DNA of 64,000 nt from Micromonospora echinofusca (GCF_900091445.1 NZ_LT607733.1:2001501-2065500); one strand, 5' to 3'. Counted from the stretch's first letter, positions 18,539-28,345 are shown. The notes: generated by a model from the letters alone, not told the origin. Translations and numbers: made by a program.

Positions 18539-19924
18539 GTGGTGTACGACTTGCCCGTGATGGGCGTGTTGCGTAGATGAGAGACGGCCATCGCGTCGAT
18601 CCTTCAAGACGACCAAGTCAGAGAAGGAAGAGAGGACGCGATGGCCGCATCTGAGAGTGTGAGCCCTGTTGACCTGCTGCGCGAGCAGATCGAGGGCGCG
18701 TCGCCGGACGTGTTGCAGGCGATGATCAAAACGTTCGCGCAGGCGGTGATGTCCGCTGAGGCGGACGCGATCTGCGGCGCCGGCTACGGGCAGCGCAGTG
18801 ACGAGCGGGTGAACTCCCGCAACGGATACCGGCTTCGGGAGTGGGACACCCGGGCCGGGACGATCGATCTGGCGGTCCCGAAGCTGCGGCAGGGCAGCTA
18901 TTTCCCGGACTGGTTGCTGACGCACCGGCGGCGGGCCGAGCAGGCCCTGGTGTCAGTCGTGGCCACCTCCTATCTGCTGGGTGTGTCGACCCGGCGGGTG
19001 GAGAAGTTGGTCGAGCAACTCGGGATCCGGCAGCTGTCCAAGTCGCAGGTCTCAGATATGGCCGCCCACCTCGACGCGCAGGTCGAGGCGTTCCGCAACC
19101 GACCCCTCGACTCAGGGCACTACACGTTCGTGTGGATGGACGCGCTGACAATGAAGGTCCGCGAGCATGGGCGCACCGTCAACGTCCACGCGCTGATCGC
19201 GGTCGGCGTCAACGCCGACGGTCAGCGCGAAGTCCTCGGGCTCGACGTCGCTTCGGATGAGGACGGCGCCGGCTGGCTGGCGTTCCTGCGGTCGCTGACC
19301 GCCCGCGGCCTGACCGGTGTCCGCCTGGTGATCTCCGACGCCCACGCCGGCCTGGTGCAGGCCATCGGGGCGGCCCTTCCCGGGGTGTCGTGGCAGCGGT
19401 GCAGGACCCATTACCTGCGGAATCTGCTGACCAAGGTGCCGAAGTCCGCGCAGCCGTGGATCGCCACCCTGGTGCGCACGATCTTCGACCAGCCCGACGC
19501 CGACGCCGTCCACGCCCAGTTCCAGCGGGTCGTGGCCACGATCGAGGCGAAGTTCCCGGCTGCGGCCGAGCACCTCGACGCCGCCCGCGACGACCTGCTT
19601 GCGTTCACCGGCTTTCCGCGTGAGATCTGGCGTCAGGTCTGGTCGAACAATCCGCAGGAACGGTTGAACAAGGAGATCCGCCGGCGCACCGACGTCGTCG
19701 GGATCTTTCCGAACCGGGCGGCGATCGTCCGCCTCGTCGGCGCCGTCCTAGCCGAGCAGACCGACGAATGGACCGAAGGCCGCCGCTACATGGGCCTGGA
19801 ACTACTCGCCAAGGCCCGCATGGTCACCATCGACACCGACCAACCCGACACCGACCAACCCGACCCGACCCCGATCGCCGCATAGCATCAGACCGGATCC
19901 CGCGATGGCCGTCTCTTACACCAC
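18539..19924 (+). mobile_element. IS256-family insertion sequence
   Basis: 1386 bp. The right end, read inward, is GTGGTGTAAGAGACGGCCAT (19924 down). The left end has the same two parts, but GTGGTGTA (18539) and AGAGACGGCCATCGCG (18580-18595) are separated by about 33 extra bases. The inner 16 nt are identical and inverted. One intact transposase gene fills the element. No matching 8-9 bp target duplication is seen at the flanks, which suggests rearrangement after insertion. Debris of the same family is at 8732-9005. Confidence 0.8.
18641..19885 (+). CDS. IS256-family transposase
   Basis: 414 aa, a normal length. This mutator-type DDE transposase opens with LLREQIEGASPDVLQAMI. Family features include CGAGYGQRSDERVNSRNGYR (N-terminal part), a catalytic Asp in FVWMDALTMKVRE, a second in LVISDAHAGLV followed by WQRCRTHYLRN, and a late Glu in NNPQERLNKEIRRRTDVVGIF. 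The ATG at 18641 follows GAAGGAAGAGAGG. The frame is intact, so it may be active. Confidence 0.95.
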   Translation: MAASESVSPVDLLREQIEGASPDVLQAMIKTFAQAVMSAEADAICGAGYGQRSDERVNSRNGYRLREWDTRAGTIDLAVPKLRQGSYFPDWLLTHRRRAEQALVSVVATSYLLGVSTRRVEKLVEQLGIRQLSKSQVSDMAAHLDAQVEAFRNRPLDSGHYTFVWMDALTMKVREHGRTVNVHALIAVGVNADGQREVLGLDVASDEDGAGWLAFLRSLTARGLTGVRLVISDAHAGLVQAIGAALPGVSWQRCRTHYLRNLLTKVPKSAQPWIATLVRTIFDQPDADAVHAQFQRVVATIEAKFPAAAEHLDAARDDLLAFTGFPREIWRQVWSNNPQERLNKEIRRRTDVVGIFPNRAAIVRLVGAVLAEQTDEWTEGRRYMGLELLAKARMVTIDTDQPDTDQPDPTPIAA

Positions 19925-20018
19925 CAGCGCGGACGTGACCCCGAGCGCCCGCAGGATCAGGGAACGGCCCCGCCCCACCAGGGTTCCGAGTCGCCCCTGG
20001 ACTGCACCGAAGTGACCC

Positions 20019-20129
20019 CTATGAGCCGGACACCTCGATGTGTGTCGGGGGCTCTCGGTGGATTTTCTCGTAGGTGTCGGGGCTGACGTTACCCAGACGG
20101 CTGTGCTGGCGGCGAGGGTTGTAGAAGCC
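20019..20129 (-). pseudogene. IS3-family transposase OrfB, C-terminal fragment
   Basis: The minus strand reads GFYNPRRQHSRLGNVSPDTY followed by EKIHREPPTH and a TAG at 20019-20021. This is the typical C-terminus of an IS3-type integrase-core transposase. In the same frame an in-frame TAG lies just before GFYN, and the rest of the gene is missing. The sequence at 19999-20018 (TGGACTGCACCGAAGTGACC) looks like the IS terminal repeat. Old debris. Confidence 0.75.
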
Positions 20130-20772
20130 CTAATGGCAACCGAGACGTTCGTACCAGCAGATGGCCGTCGAGCCGGGGAATCGAGAGCGGCGCCTCGTTG
20201 AGGATCGTGGCCGCTGCTGCCGCCTGTATAAGCGGCGGGGCGTTGACCCTGGATATCGAGAGGGACGCTCGGCGGTCACGGCGGTCGACGGGGATGATCG
20301 TTCCGGACGGTGCCGCGCCCTTGGCAGACGCAGCCGACGCTGGGTCGACCGGGCGAGCTGGTGACGCCGGCCGCCGGCCCGCGCAGCCGTAGCGGCATCG
20401 CGCCCGGCACGATGGTGACGGCCTCTTCGGCTTCGGTTAGGGAGCCGTCGTGCTGCCGCCGGTCATAGAACTTCCCGGCCGCGTAGCTTGGCTTCATCCG
20501 CTCCCGCTCGCTACCCCACCCGGGACGCTGATGGAAAGCCGATCGAGTCGTGATCGCGGCCCACGCCCTCGTGCGGTAGCGACAGCGACTCGGGGCACGG
20601 TCGCGTTGGCGAGGTTGGCAGGAGTGGGCGTTGTCCGGGCCCGCCTGGCCGGCGGCTGCCCGCGCCAAGTCCCACGATGGATAGAGCAGCCCTTGCTCGC
20701 GCCTATGGTTGCCGCCGCATGCCATGCTCCGCCTGTGAAGCGGTGTGCATCGATCGACGGAGGGGGAGCGAC
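20130..20772. other. Gap upstream of the LAL regulator: no gene recognised
   Basis: About 640 bp between the IS3 debris and the regulator start. A minus-strand open frame (20276-20725) has no recognisable domain and is low complexity toward its start. The regulator ribosome site (GGAGGGGGAG, about 20757-20768) lies at the right end. Confidence 0.45.
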
Positions 20773-23397
20773 GTGCGCCCGGGGGACATCGTGGATGTGT
20801 CGCTGGACTGGCCGTTGGTGGGACGCGACCGCGAGATCACACGGCTCAAGGACGCGCTCCTGGCACCAGCGGGTGCGGGAGCCCTCCTGATCGGCGACGC
20901 TGGCGTGGGCAAGAGCCGCCTCGCCTCGGCCGCCCTCGACGCGTGCGAGCACGCCGGCTGCCTCGTGGAGCGGGTCGTGCCCACCCCCGGCTGGCAGGAC
21001 GTGCCGTTCGGGGCCGTCGTCAACCTGCTGCCGGCACCGGCCTCCGGCGTCGCCGACGCCTTCCGGCAACTGACCGAGAACCTGCGGGAACGGGCGGCCG
21101 GCCGTACCGTAGTCATCGGTGTCGACGACGCCCAGTGGCTCGACGACGCGTCGGTGGTGGTCCTGGAGCGCCTCCTGATCGCCCGGGCCGTGAACCTGCT
21201 CGTGGTCGCTCGCGGCGACACCCCGGGGCTGCGGTCGGTGGCGGCCCTGCGCCGCGCGGGCGAGCTGGAGCGCATCGACGTGTCGCGGCTGAACCGCTCC
21301 GAGGTGGCCGCGCTGGTCACCTCCGCGCTCGGTGCTCGCACCGACGGCCTCACCCTGGACCTGCTGTGGCGCTGGACCTTGGGCAACCCGCTGTTCCTGC
21401 GGGAGGTGCTGCGGCGAGGCCGCGCCTGCGGGGAACTGCGCTGCGACGGCGAGATCTGGCGGTGGCACCGCGCGGACGATCCCGCGTCGCTGCGCTTGGC
21501 CGACCTGGTGACGATGACGGTCGAGGAACTGTCCGAGCCGGAACGCGAGGCGCTCACCTACGTGGCCTACGCCGAGCCGATCCCGCTGACGATGCTCGAA
21601 GCCCTGGTTGCGCCGGCCGTCGCCGAACGGTTGGAGGAGCGCGGCATGCTGCGGCTTCACACCGTCGCGACGCGAGCCATGGTCCGGCTGGGCCATCCGC
21701 TCTACGGGGAGGCCGTCAGGGCCGGAACCGGTCCGCTGCGTGCGCGACGCGTCATGCGGGAGCTCGCCGAGGTCGCGGAGCCCGTCGCGGAGAGCCCAGG
21801 CGACCGTATGCAGGTTGTGTCGTGGCGCTGCCACGCCGGGCTGCCGGTGGACGGACGGCAACTGCTCGCAGCCGTCGAGGACGCCCTGCGGCGCGGAGGC
21901 GCCTCCCTGGCCCGGCGGCTGGCCCAGCACCTGCCGGCGCCCCTCGACACCTGGCACACGGGACGCGCCGCAGTCGCGCAGGGGCGGCCCGCGGAGGCCG
22001 ATCCGCTGTTGGCCGCCGCCTACGAGCTGCTGCCGGAAGCCGCCGACCGGGCGCGCGCCGCGGCGCTGCGCGCGCTGAACCTGTTCTGGGGGCTGCGCCG
22101 ACCGCAGGACAGCCTGGCCGTGCTGGCGCAGGCAACGCGGCAGCTGCCCGCCGAGGTGCATCACGAACTGCTGGCCGCCGAGGCCGGCATCGCGGTCTTC
22201 TGCGGCCGTGGGACGGAGGCACTGGACGCCGTCGGGGCGGCCCTGAGCCAGCCGTCCACCGACCCGCTGCTGGAGACCGCCGTCACTCCGCTGCGTCCCT
22301 ACCTGCTGGTGTTCGGTGGCGCCCCGGGGCAGGCGGTGACCGAGTTCTCCACCGGCGACCTGAGCGCGTCGGAGATCTGGCCGACGATGCGCGCGGCCAC
22401 CCAGTCCTGTCACGTCCACGCGTTGGTCATGTGCGGGAAGCTGGTGGAGGCCACCGACGTCGCGGAGCGGTACTACCGCGACGCCGTGGCGCACGGCTCG
22501 AGCGACGCGGTCGGGCTGCTGGCGATGATGTGCGGAGTGTGCGCCGGCGACGCCGGCCGGATCACCGAGGCGGATCGGTGGACCCGGGAAGCCCTCGCGG
22601 TCACCGACCACCACACGCTGTTTCCGATCCGGGCCAACATCCTGGCCATGACTGCCTGGTGGGCCGCGCACCTGGGCGAGTGTGACCGCGCCGCAGCGGC
22701 CCTGGCCGAGGTCGCCACGGTGGTTCCGCCCGGCAGCAGTTTCGGGGACTACACCGCGGTGAGCGAGGCGTGGGTGCTGGCCGCGTCGCGACACCGCGAC
22801 GCCGCGGTTACCCGCCTGTGGGAGCTGGCCGAGCGCTTCCGCACGTCGGGCCTGGTGTCGAGCGCCGTGGAGGCGCTGCACCTGCTCTCGCGCATCCTTC
22901 CCTCGCCGGAGGTAGCCGCGGAACTGAAGGCGGTCGCCGACCTGTCCGACAGCCCTCTGTTCCGGTGGCACGCCGACTACGCGGAGCACCTGGCCGTCGG
23001 GGACCCGCAACAGTTGGAGGTGGCGAGCGAGCAGTGGGCGGTCCGCGGGTACGGCGCCCTCGCGGTCGAGGCCGCCGCGTTCGCCGAGGCGGGCTACCGC
23101 CGGCGCTGCGATGCCGCCGCCAGCCGGCTGGCCCACCGCCTCACGCAGCTACGTGGCACGTGCGTCGGCTTCTGGCCGCCCTGGCTTCCGCCGCGAGCCC
23201 CGGCCGCCGCTGCTCTCACCCGCCGCGAACGGGAGGTCTGCGCCCTGGCCGGGACCGGGCTGGGCAACGTCGACATCGCCGAACGTCTCGTGCTGTCGGT
23301 GCGCACCGTGGAGAACCACCTGCAACGGGCGTACGACAAGCTCGGCGTGCGCACCCGCGGTGACCTCGCCGCGGCCCTCGAGGCGCTGGAGCGCTGA
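20773..23397 (+). CDS. LAL-type LuxR-family transcriptional regulator
   Basis: 874 aa. Large ATP-binding regulator of the LuxR family, a type that often controls secondary-metabolite clusters. The N-terminal AAA-like domain has Walker A GDAGVGKS at about residues 40-47 and a Walker-B-like VVIGVDDAQW. A long helical, TPR-like region follows. The C-terminus (about 815-870) is a LuxR helix-turn-helix: LTRREREVCALAGTGLGN, then DIAERLVLSVRTVENHLQRA. The GTG at 20773 was chosen for its strong GGAGGGGGAG site just upstream; earlier in-frame codons lack one. It lies 260 bp before the lanthipeptide synthetase on the same strand and is the likely cluster regulator (inference). Confidence 0.9.
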   Translation: MRPGDIVDVSLDWPLVGRDREITRLKDALLAPAGAGALLIGDAGVGKSRLASAALDACEHAGCLVERVVPTPGWQDVPFGAVVNLLPAPASGVADAFRQLTENLRERAAGRTVVIGVDDAQWLDDASVVVLERLLIARAVNLLVVARGDTPGLRSVAALRRAGELERIDVSRLNRSEVAALVTSALGARTDGLTLDLLWRWTLGNPLFLREVLRRGRACGELRCDGEIWRWHRADDPASLRLADLVTMTVEELSEPEREALTYVAYAEPIPLTMLEALVAPAVAERLEERGMLRLHTVATRAMVRLGHPLYGEAVRAGTGPLRARRVMRELAEVAEPVAESPGDRMQVVSWRCHAGLPVDGRQLLAAVEDALRRGGASLARRLAQHLPAPLDTWHTGRAAVAQGRPAEADPLLAAAYELLPEAADRARAAALRALNLFWGLRRPQDSLAVLAQATRQLPAEVHHELLAAEAGIAVFCGRGTEALDAVGAALSQPSTDPLLETAVTPLRPYLLVFGGAPGQAVTEFSTGDLSASEIWPTMRAATQSCHVHALVMCGKLVEATDVAERYYRDAVAHGSSDAVGLLAMMCGVCAGDAGRITEADRWTREALAVTDHHTLFPIRANILAMTAWWAAHLGECDRAAAALAEVATVVPPGSSFGDYTAVSEAWVLAASRHRDAAVTRLWELAERFRTSGLVSSAVEALHLLSRILPSPEVAAELKAVADLSDSPLFRWHADYAEHLAVGDPQQLEVASEQWAVRGYGALAVEAAAFAEAGYRRRCDAAASRLAHRLTQLRGTCVGFWPPWLPPRAPAAAALTRREREVCALAGTGLGNVDIAERLVLSVRTVENHLQRAYDKLGVRTRGDLAAALEALER

Positions 23398-23468
23398 CCG
23401 CGGCGCCGCGCCGGCACCGAACCAGCCGCGACGGCACCTCGCACCACGCCCCGACAACCGCGACGCCT

Positions 23469-23506
23469 GCGGTACTCAGCCGGCAGCGCTGGCGGCTGAG
23501 TACCGC
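23469..23506 (+). terminator. Hairpin terminator after the LAL regulator
   Basis: A 13-bp perfect stem (GCGGTACTCAGCC with GGCTGAGTACCGC) encloses a 12-nt loop that is itself partly palindromic. It lies 72 nt after the regulator stop and 154 nt before the synthetase start. There is no U-tract, as is common in actinomycetes. It could also be a regulatory palindrome for the downstream operon. Confidence 0.55.
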
Positions 23507-23659
23507 GGTCGGCCGTCCTGGGTATCCGCGTGCTCCACCCCGCCGATCGGGTCACCGCGACTGCGGTACCGGCCACTCAGGACGGGCGTCGTCTCGACGA
23601 GCAGTCTGAACCCGCACCGGGCGAACGCCCGGGCGGCGGAGGACGAGAGGCGGCGTCAG

Positions 23660-26398
23660 ATGAGCCGGGTAGCAGACCGCGGCGCGGTCGAACGCAGCGA
23701 CAGCGACCAGCATCTGCTCGTCGACCAGATCACCGCGCTGATCGACCGCGAAGCCGGAACGTGGCGCGTCGAGCAGGGCGACTTCTGGTGCTATGTCACG
23801 CCGAAGGGCGCCCTGCGCCGACCGCAGGGCTGGAAGCTGCACGTCTCCGCCACACCGCTGGCCGCGCCGCTCGTGCTGGCCCGCGCGGCGGAACTGCTGG
23901 TCCGGGCGGGCTGTGCGTTCAAGTTCGCGGCCACCCTGGAGCGGGTGGAGTTGCTGGTGTCCGCCCGCTACGACCGGGGTGGGGCCGGCAAGTTCATCAC
24001 GGTCTACCCCGCCGACGACGCCGAGTTCGCCGCCCTCGCCGCCGCGCTGCACGAGGCGACCCTGGGCCTGCCCGGTCCGCAGATCCTGTCCGACCGCCCC
24101 TACCGGTCCGGCAGCCTCGTGCACTACCGCTACGGCGGGATGAGCGCTGCCGCGGTCCTGAGCAACGACGGAACCTACGAGGGCATGCTCACCGCCCCCG
24201 ATGGCAGCCAGGTCAAGGACCAACGGGAACCGCGCTTCCACACCCCCGCCTGGGCGCCGCCCGTGCCCCTGCCGGCCGCCGAACCCGCACCGGCGGTCGA
24301 GGCCCGACCCGCCGCCGGCGGCGGCGCCAAGCCGGTCCTGCTCGCCGACCGGTTCGTGGTGCGCGAAGCCATCCGCCACGCCAACCGCGGCGGCGTGTAC
24401 CGCGCCCTGGACCAGCACTCCGGCGCCGACGTGGTGATCAAGCAGGCCCGGCCGCACGTCGCCGCGGTGATGTCCGGCCAGGACTGCCGCGACCTGCTGC
24501 GACACGAGGCGGCGATCCTGACCCGGCTGGCCCCGAAGGGCCACACGCCCGCGCTGGTGACCCTGTTCGAGGTCAACGGGCACGTGTTCCTCGCCCAGGA
24601 GCTCATCGCGGGCCAACCGCTGCGTGCCTGGGTGGCCGACCGGCTGCCCGCCACCGACGCGCTCGGCCTGCCGTTGACCGACACGCTGCGTCTGGCCGGC
24701 GCGATGGTCGACATCATCGCCGCGATCCACGCCGAAGGGCTGGTCGTGCGCGACTTCACCCCCAACAACCTGATCGTCACCGACGACGGCGACCTGCGAC
24801 TGGTGGACCTTGAGCTGGCGTGCGAGCCGGGCACGCTCACCGTACGGGCCAGCACGCCGGGATACGGTGCCCCCGAGCAGAGTCACGGCTCCAGGATCGC
24901 CCTCGCCCCCACGCAGGCCGCCGACCGGTACGGGCTGGGCAGCACCCTGGTGTTCCTGGCCACCGGCGTCGATCCGGCTGTCCCCAACGGTGACGACGAC
25001 GCCGGGCGGCACCGTGCCCTGCTCGAGCGACTCGCCGCGGACCACCCCACCCTGCAGGCGCTGCTTCCCCTGGTCCTGGCGCTCGTCGACCCGGACCCCG
25101 CCGGGCGCTGGGAACTGGACCAGGTCCGCGCGTTCCTCGCCGCGGCGCGGCCAGCCGGCCACACGATGCCCGGCCCACCTCCAACCTGCGTGGACCGCGA
25201 CCGGATGCTCGCCGACGGCCTCGAGCACCTGATGCAGACCATGGCACCCGTAAACGCGCCACGGCTGTGGCGCAGCGGAGCGTTCGGCGAGCGGACCGAC
25301 CCGTGCAACGTCCAGCATGGTGCGGCAGGGGTGCTGGCCGTGCTGGCCCGAGCCGCGCACGCACACGACAACGGGCGGCTGCGCGACACCCTGCGCGACG
25401 CGGCCGCGTGGACCGTACGCCGCGTCGGCTACGAGCCGCAGATCCTGCCCGGCCTGTACTTCGGCAGAGCCGGCACGGCATGGGCCCTGCACGAGGCGGC
25501 GGTCGCGCTCGACGACGAACGCCTGGCCGAGACCGCCCGCCGGATTGCGTGCCAACTGCCACTGCGCTGGCCGAATCCGGATGTGTGCCACGGCGCCGCG
25601 GGGGCCGGCATGACCCAGCTGTACTTCCTGCAGGCCACCGGACAGGAGCGGTTCGCCGACCGGGTACGCGAGTGCGCCGACGGCCTCGTCGCCGCGGCAC
25701 AGCGCGACCCGGACGACGGGGTCCGCTGGCCGATACCGGCCACCTTCGCCTCCGAACTCGCCGGCCTCAGCCACTACGGGTTCGCCCACGGCGTCGCAGG
25801 CGTCGGCAACTTCCTGCTCGATGCGGGCGTCACCCTGGGCGACGACCGGTACGTGGCGGTGGCCCGCGCGGCCGGTGACACCCTCGCCGCGGCCGCCGAC
25901 AGCGCCGACGGCGCAACCTGGTGGCCCAGTGGCGAGGAGACCGCGGACGGGCCACCGGCGCGGCTGGTCAACTGGTGCAGCGGCGCTTCCGGAGTGGGCA
26001 CCTTCCTCGTCCGGCTCTGGCTGGCCACCGGCGAGCAGCACATCCGCGAGCTCGCCGAGACCGCCGCCATGGCGGTGCACCGCAGCCGCTGGCACGGTCC
26101 CCCCGTGGCCTGCCACGGCGTCGCCGGCAACGCCGAGTTCCTGCTGGACCTGGCAGCGGCGACCGGCGCGTCCGGCTACCGGAGCTGGGCCGAGGACCTC
26201 GTCGCGGCGGCGTACGCGCGCCAGACCGTCCGCGGCGGCCGGATCGTCGTACCGGACGAGTCGATGAGCGAGGTGACCGCCGACTACGGCACCGGTCTGG
26301 CCGGAATGCTCGCCCTGCTGCTGCGTCTGCGCCACGGCGGCACACGCCTGTGGATGCCCGACCGGCTCGCGGTGACGACCGAGGCGGTGACCGGATGA
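23660..26398 (+). CDS. lanL: Class IV lanthipeptide synthetase (lyase-kinase-cyclase)
   Basis: 912 aa. Dehydrates Ser/Thr of the precursor by phosphorylation and elimination, then adds Cys thiols to form lanthionine rings. Domains: phosphothreonine lyase (about 10-220; Lys residues in WKLHVS, CAFKFA and GKFITVYP); Ser/Thr kinase (about 230-510; Lys in VVIKQ near 260, catalytic Asp in VRDFTPNN near 363, metal-binding Asp in LVDLE near 380); LanC-like cyclase (about 550-900). The cyclase keeps zinc ligands: Cys in NWCSG near 773 and Cys-His in ACHGVAG near 817. That separates it from class III enzymes, which lack them. The start is the ATG at 23660. The stop overlaps the protease gene (ATGA). 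Confidence 0.93.
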   Translation: MSRVADRGAVERSDSDQHLLVDQITALIDREAGTWRVEQGDFWCYVTPKGALRRPQGWKLHVSATPLAAPLVLARAAELLVRAGCAFKFAATLERVELLVSARYDRGGAGKFITVYPADDAEFAALAAALHEATLGLPGPQILSDRPYRSGSLVHYRYGGMSAAAVLSNDGTYEGMLTAPDGSQVKDQREPRFHTPAWAPPVPLPAAEPAPAVEARPAAGGGAKPVLLADRFVVREAIRHANRGGVYRALDQHSGADVVIKQARPHVAAVMSGQDCRDLLRHEAAILTRLAPKGHTPALVTLFEVNGHVFLAQELIAGQPLRAWVADRLPATDALGLPLTDTLRLAGAMVDIIAAIHAEGLVVRDFTPNNLIVTDDGDLRLVDLELACEPGTLTVRASTPGYGAPEQSHGSRIALAPTQAADRYGLGSTLVFLATGVDPAVPNGDDDAGRHRALLERLAADHPTLQALLPLVLALVDPDPAGRWELDQVRAFLAAARPAGHTMPGPPPTCVDRDRMLADGLEHLMQTMAPVNAPRLWRSGAFGERTDPCNVQHGAAGVLAVLARAAHAHDNGRLRDTLRDAAAWTVRRVGYEPQILPGLYFGRAGTAWALHEAAVALDDERLAETARRIACQLPLRWPNPDVCHGAAGAGMTQLYFLQATGQERFADRVRECADGLVAAAQRDPDDGVRWPIPATFASELAGLSHYGFAHGVAGVGNFLLDAGVTLGDDRYVAVARAAGDTLAAAADSADGATWWPSGEETADGPPARLVNWCSGASGVGTFLVRLWLATGEQHIRELAETAAMAVHRSRWHGPPVACHGVAGNAEFLLDLAAATGASGYRSWAEDLVAAAYARQTVRGGRIVVPDESMSEVTADYGTGLAGMLALLLRLRHGGTRLWMPDRLAVTTEAVTG

Positions 26399-28176
26399 GC
26401 GTCACCGTCGTGCCCGACGCGGCGGCGCGCACCGACGCCGCCGTCACCCGGGTCAGCTTCCGCTTCGACACCACCGGCACGTACGCCGCCTGCCTGGCCT
26501 CGGACGGACGTCACGGCCTGTACGTGGAGGCGTGGTCCCTCGCCGGCGAGCGAGTAAGCCACCTGCGGCTGTCCACTCCCGGCAGCGAGACGGCCCGCAC
26601 CCAGCCGGTGCCCACCGCCGATGGCCGGGTCGTCGTGTGCCGCAACGGCACGGGCCTGCACCGGGTGTCCCTGCTCGACCACGCCGGCGAGGAGATTGCG
26701 CTGGGCAGCGTGGCCGGGCCGGGCCTGCGCCTCATACCGTGCCCGCCGGCGGCGGGCTGGGCACTGGGCGTCAGTGTCGGCGCCGACGGCGCCACCACCC
26801 TGCGGCGCGTGGACCAGGCCGGGATGACGACCGTGGCAACCCTTCCCGGGGTGTTCGCCGGGGGTAGTTGGCTCGACGAGCAGGGACGCAGCCTGGCCGG
26901 CACTCTGCTGCGCGGCAGGTCCGCCACGCCGGTGCGAATCGACCTCGCCGAGGGCCGGTGGACGCCGCTGCCCGGCGTCGAGCCGGCCGGCGCCACGCAC
27001 CTGCTGCTCACCGGTCCACGGACCGGGCTGATGCTGGCCGCCCACACCGGGGGCTCACCGACGCTGTTGTGGAGTCCCGGCGGCGGCGCCGAACTGCGTC
27101 CGGCGCGCGGACTGCCCGACGGCGGCCGCCTGCTGCCGCTGACCGTCGACCCCGATGGCCAGCGGGTGGCAGTTCGGATCAGCGCGGGTGCCGCGTCACG
27201 CCTGGCGACGTACGACCCGGCGGCCGGCGTCGTCGAGCACCTGCAAACCCCGGCGGGCACGCTCCAGCCGGTGGCCGGGTGGAACCACGCAGGCCTGCAC
27301 GTGCCCCTCTCCCGCCCGCACGCGCCCGTGGGCATCCTCACCGTGACCGCGCGCGGATGCCGCGTCACCGGCAGCGCCCCGGCCCCCCATCCAGATGGCT
27401 GGGTACCGGCCCACCTCGAGCACCTGCCCGGCGCCGCCGGGCCGGTGGAGGCAATCGTGTACGGCGACTGGCGGACCGCTGCGCGGCTCGTCGTGGCCCT
27501 GCACGGCGGACCCGAGGCGGCCTGGTCGTTCGAGTTCGACCCGCTGCTGCAGCAACTGGCCGACGCCGGCATGGCCGTCGTCGCGCCCAACCAGCGAGGC
27601 AGCACCGGCTACGGCGCCGCGCACCGCGACGCGCTGTTGCGGGCCTGGGGCGGCCCGGACCTGGCCGACGTGGCCGCCATCAGCGAGTACCTCGCCGCCG
27701 GGCGCGGCCCGGCCGCGCCGCGGCCCGCCCTCTACGGCATCAGCTACGGCGCCTACCTCGCGTTGCTGGCCTCGGCCACGCAGCCGGACCGGTGGTCACG
27801 CTGCGCCGTCGTGGCCCCGTTCCTGTCCGGCGCCAGGCTGCACGCGAGCGCGTCGCCGGCCGTCCAGCGCCTGCTCGATCGCCTCGGCGGCTGCGTCGAC
27901 ATCGACGACCCACTCGGGCCGCGCGACGTGTGGCGCCTCGCCCCTCGGCTGCGTGCGCCGCTGCTGGTCGTCCACGGCGACGCCGACGACGTCGTCCCCG
28001 TGACCCAGTCGCAGCAGCTCGTCCGCCGACTCACCACCCTCGGACATCCCGTCGAGTACCGCGAGGTGGCCGGCGGCGGCCACGACCCGCTCGCCGGACC
28101 CGGCGGCGACGACCTCGCCGCGCGGATCAGCGCCTTCCTCCGCGCGGAGCCTCACCAACCCGACGAGAGGAGGTGA
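26395..28176 (+). CDS. lanP: S9 prolyl-oligopeptidase-like protease, probable leader peptidase
   Basis: 593 aa. The N-terminal two thirds look like a beta-propeller; the C-terminal alpha/beta hydrolase has the S9 triad: Ser in GISYGAYLAL near residue 450, Asp in VVHGDADDVVP near 527 and His in GGGHDPL near 561. No signal peptide, so it acts in the cytoplasm. POP-type enzymes remove leaders in some class III lanthipeptide pathways by cutting after Pro. The precursors here carry Pro at positions 12 and 16, which fits. It overlaps the synthetase stop (ATGA) and is followed after 3 nt by the first precursor gene. Leader removal is inference from context. Confidence 0.82.
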   Translation: MSVTVVPDAAARTDAAVTRVSFRFDTTGTYAACLASDGRHGLYVEAWSLAGERVSHLRLSTPGSETARTQPVPTADGRVVVCRNGTGLHRVSLLDHAGEEIALGSVAGPGLRLIPCPPAAGWALGVSVGADGATTLRRVDQAGMTTVATLPGVFAGGSWLDEQGRSLAGTLLRGRSATPVRIDLAEGRWTPLPGVEPAGATHLLLTGPRTGLMLAAHTGGSPTLLWSPGGGAELRPARGLPDGGRLLPLTVDPDGQRVAVRISAGAASRLATYDPAAGVVEHLQTPAGTLQPVAGWNHAGLHVPLSRPHAPVGILTVTARGCRVTGSAPAPHPDGWVPAHLEHLPGAAGPVEAIVYGDWRTAARLVVALHGGPEAAWSFEFDPLLQQLADAGMAVVAPNQRGSTGYGAAHRDALLRAWGGPDLADVAAISEYLAAGRGPAAPRPALYGISYGAYLALLASATQPDRWSRCAVVAPFLSGARLHASASPAVQRLLDRLGGCVDIDDPLGPRDVWRLAPRLRAPLLVVHGDADDVVPVTQSQQLVRRLTTLGHPVEYREVAGGGHDPLAGPGGDDLAARISAFLRAEPHQPDERR

Positions 28177-28179
28177 GAA

Positions 28180-28302
28180 GTGGAACTCGACCTCGACGCC
28201 CTGCAGTTGCTGCCCGAGCAGGAACCGAGCGGCCTGCAGCCGTGCAGTCGCACCTGTGCGTTCACCTGCTGGTGGACCGACGGCTGCGGCGTGACGCTCT
28301 GA
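28180..28302 (+). CDS. lanA1: Lanthipeptide precursor 1
   Basis: 40 aa, GTG start after GAGAGGAGGTGAGAA. The leader VELDLDALQLLPE is shared with the two following genes; an ELxLxALQ-type helix is the recognition element in class III/IV leaders. The core runs from about residue 14. Its four Cys (22, 26, 30, 36) are each followed three residues later by Thr: CSRT, CAFT, CWWT, CGVT. It starts 3 nt after the protease stop. Confidence 0.88.
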   Translation: MELDLDALQLLPEQEPSGLQPCSRTCAFTCWWTDGCGVTL

Positions 28303-28345
28303 CCGCCGCCCGTGCCCGATTCGACCGCGAAGGGAGGTGAACGAC

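Noticed and set aside
20276..20725. 149-aa minus-strand frame
   Set aside because: No recognisable domain and low-complexity N-terminus; partly overlaps the regulator's ribosome-site region.
20494..23136. 880-aa open frame on the minus strand
   Set aside because: It is the antisense shadow of the LAL regulator; high GC leaves reverse frames open. No domain is recognisable.
23552..26335. 927-aa open frame on the minus strand
   Set aside because: Antisense shadow of the LanL gene, whose domains and motifs are clear on the plus strand.
23660..26398. Class III (LanKC) assignment of the synthetase
   Set aside because: The zinc ligands of the cyclase are present, which class III enzymes lack.
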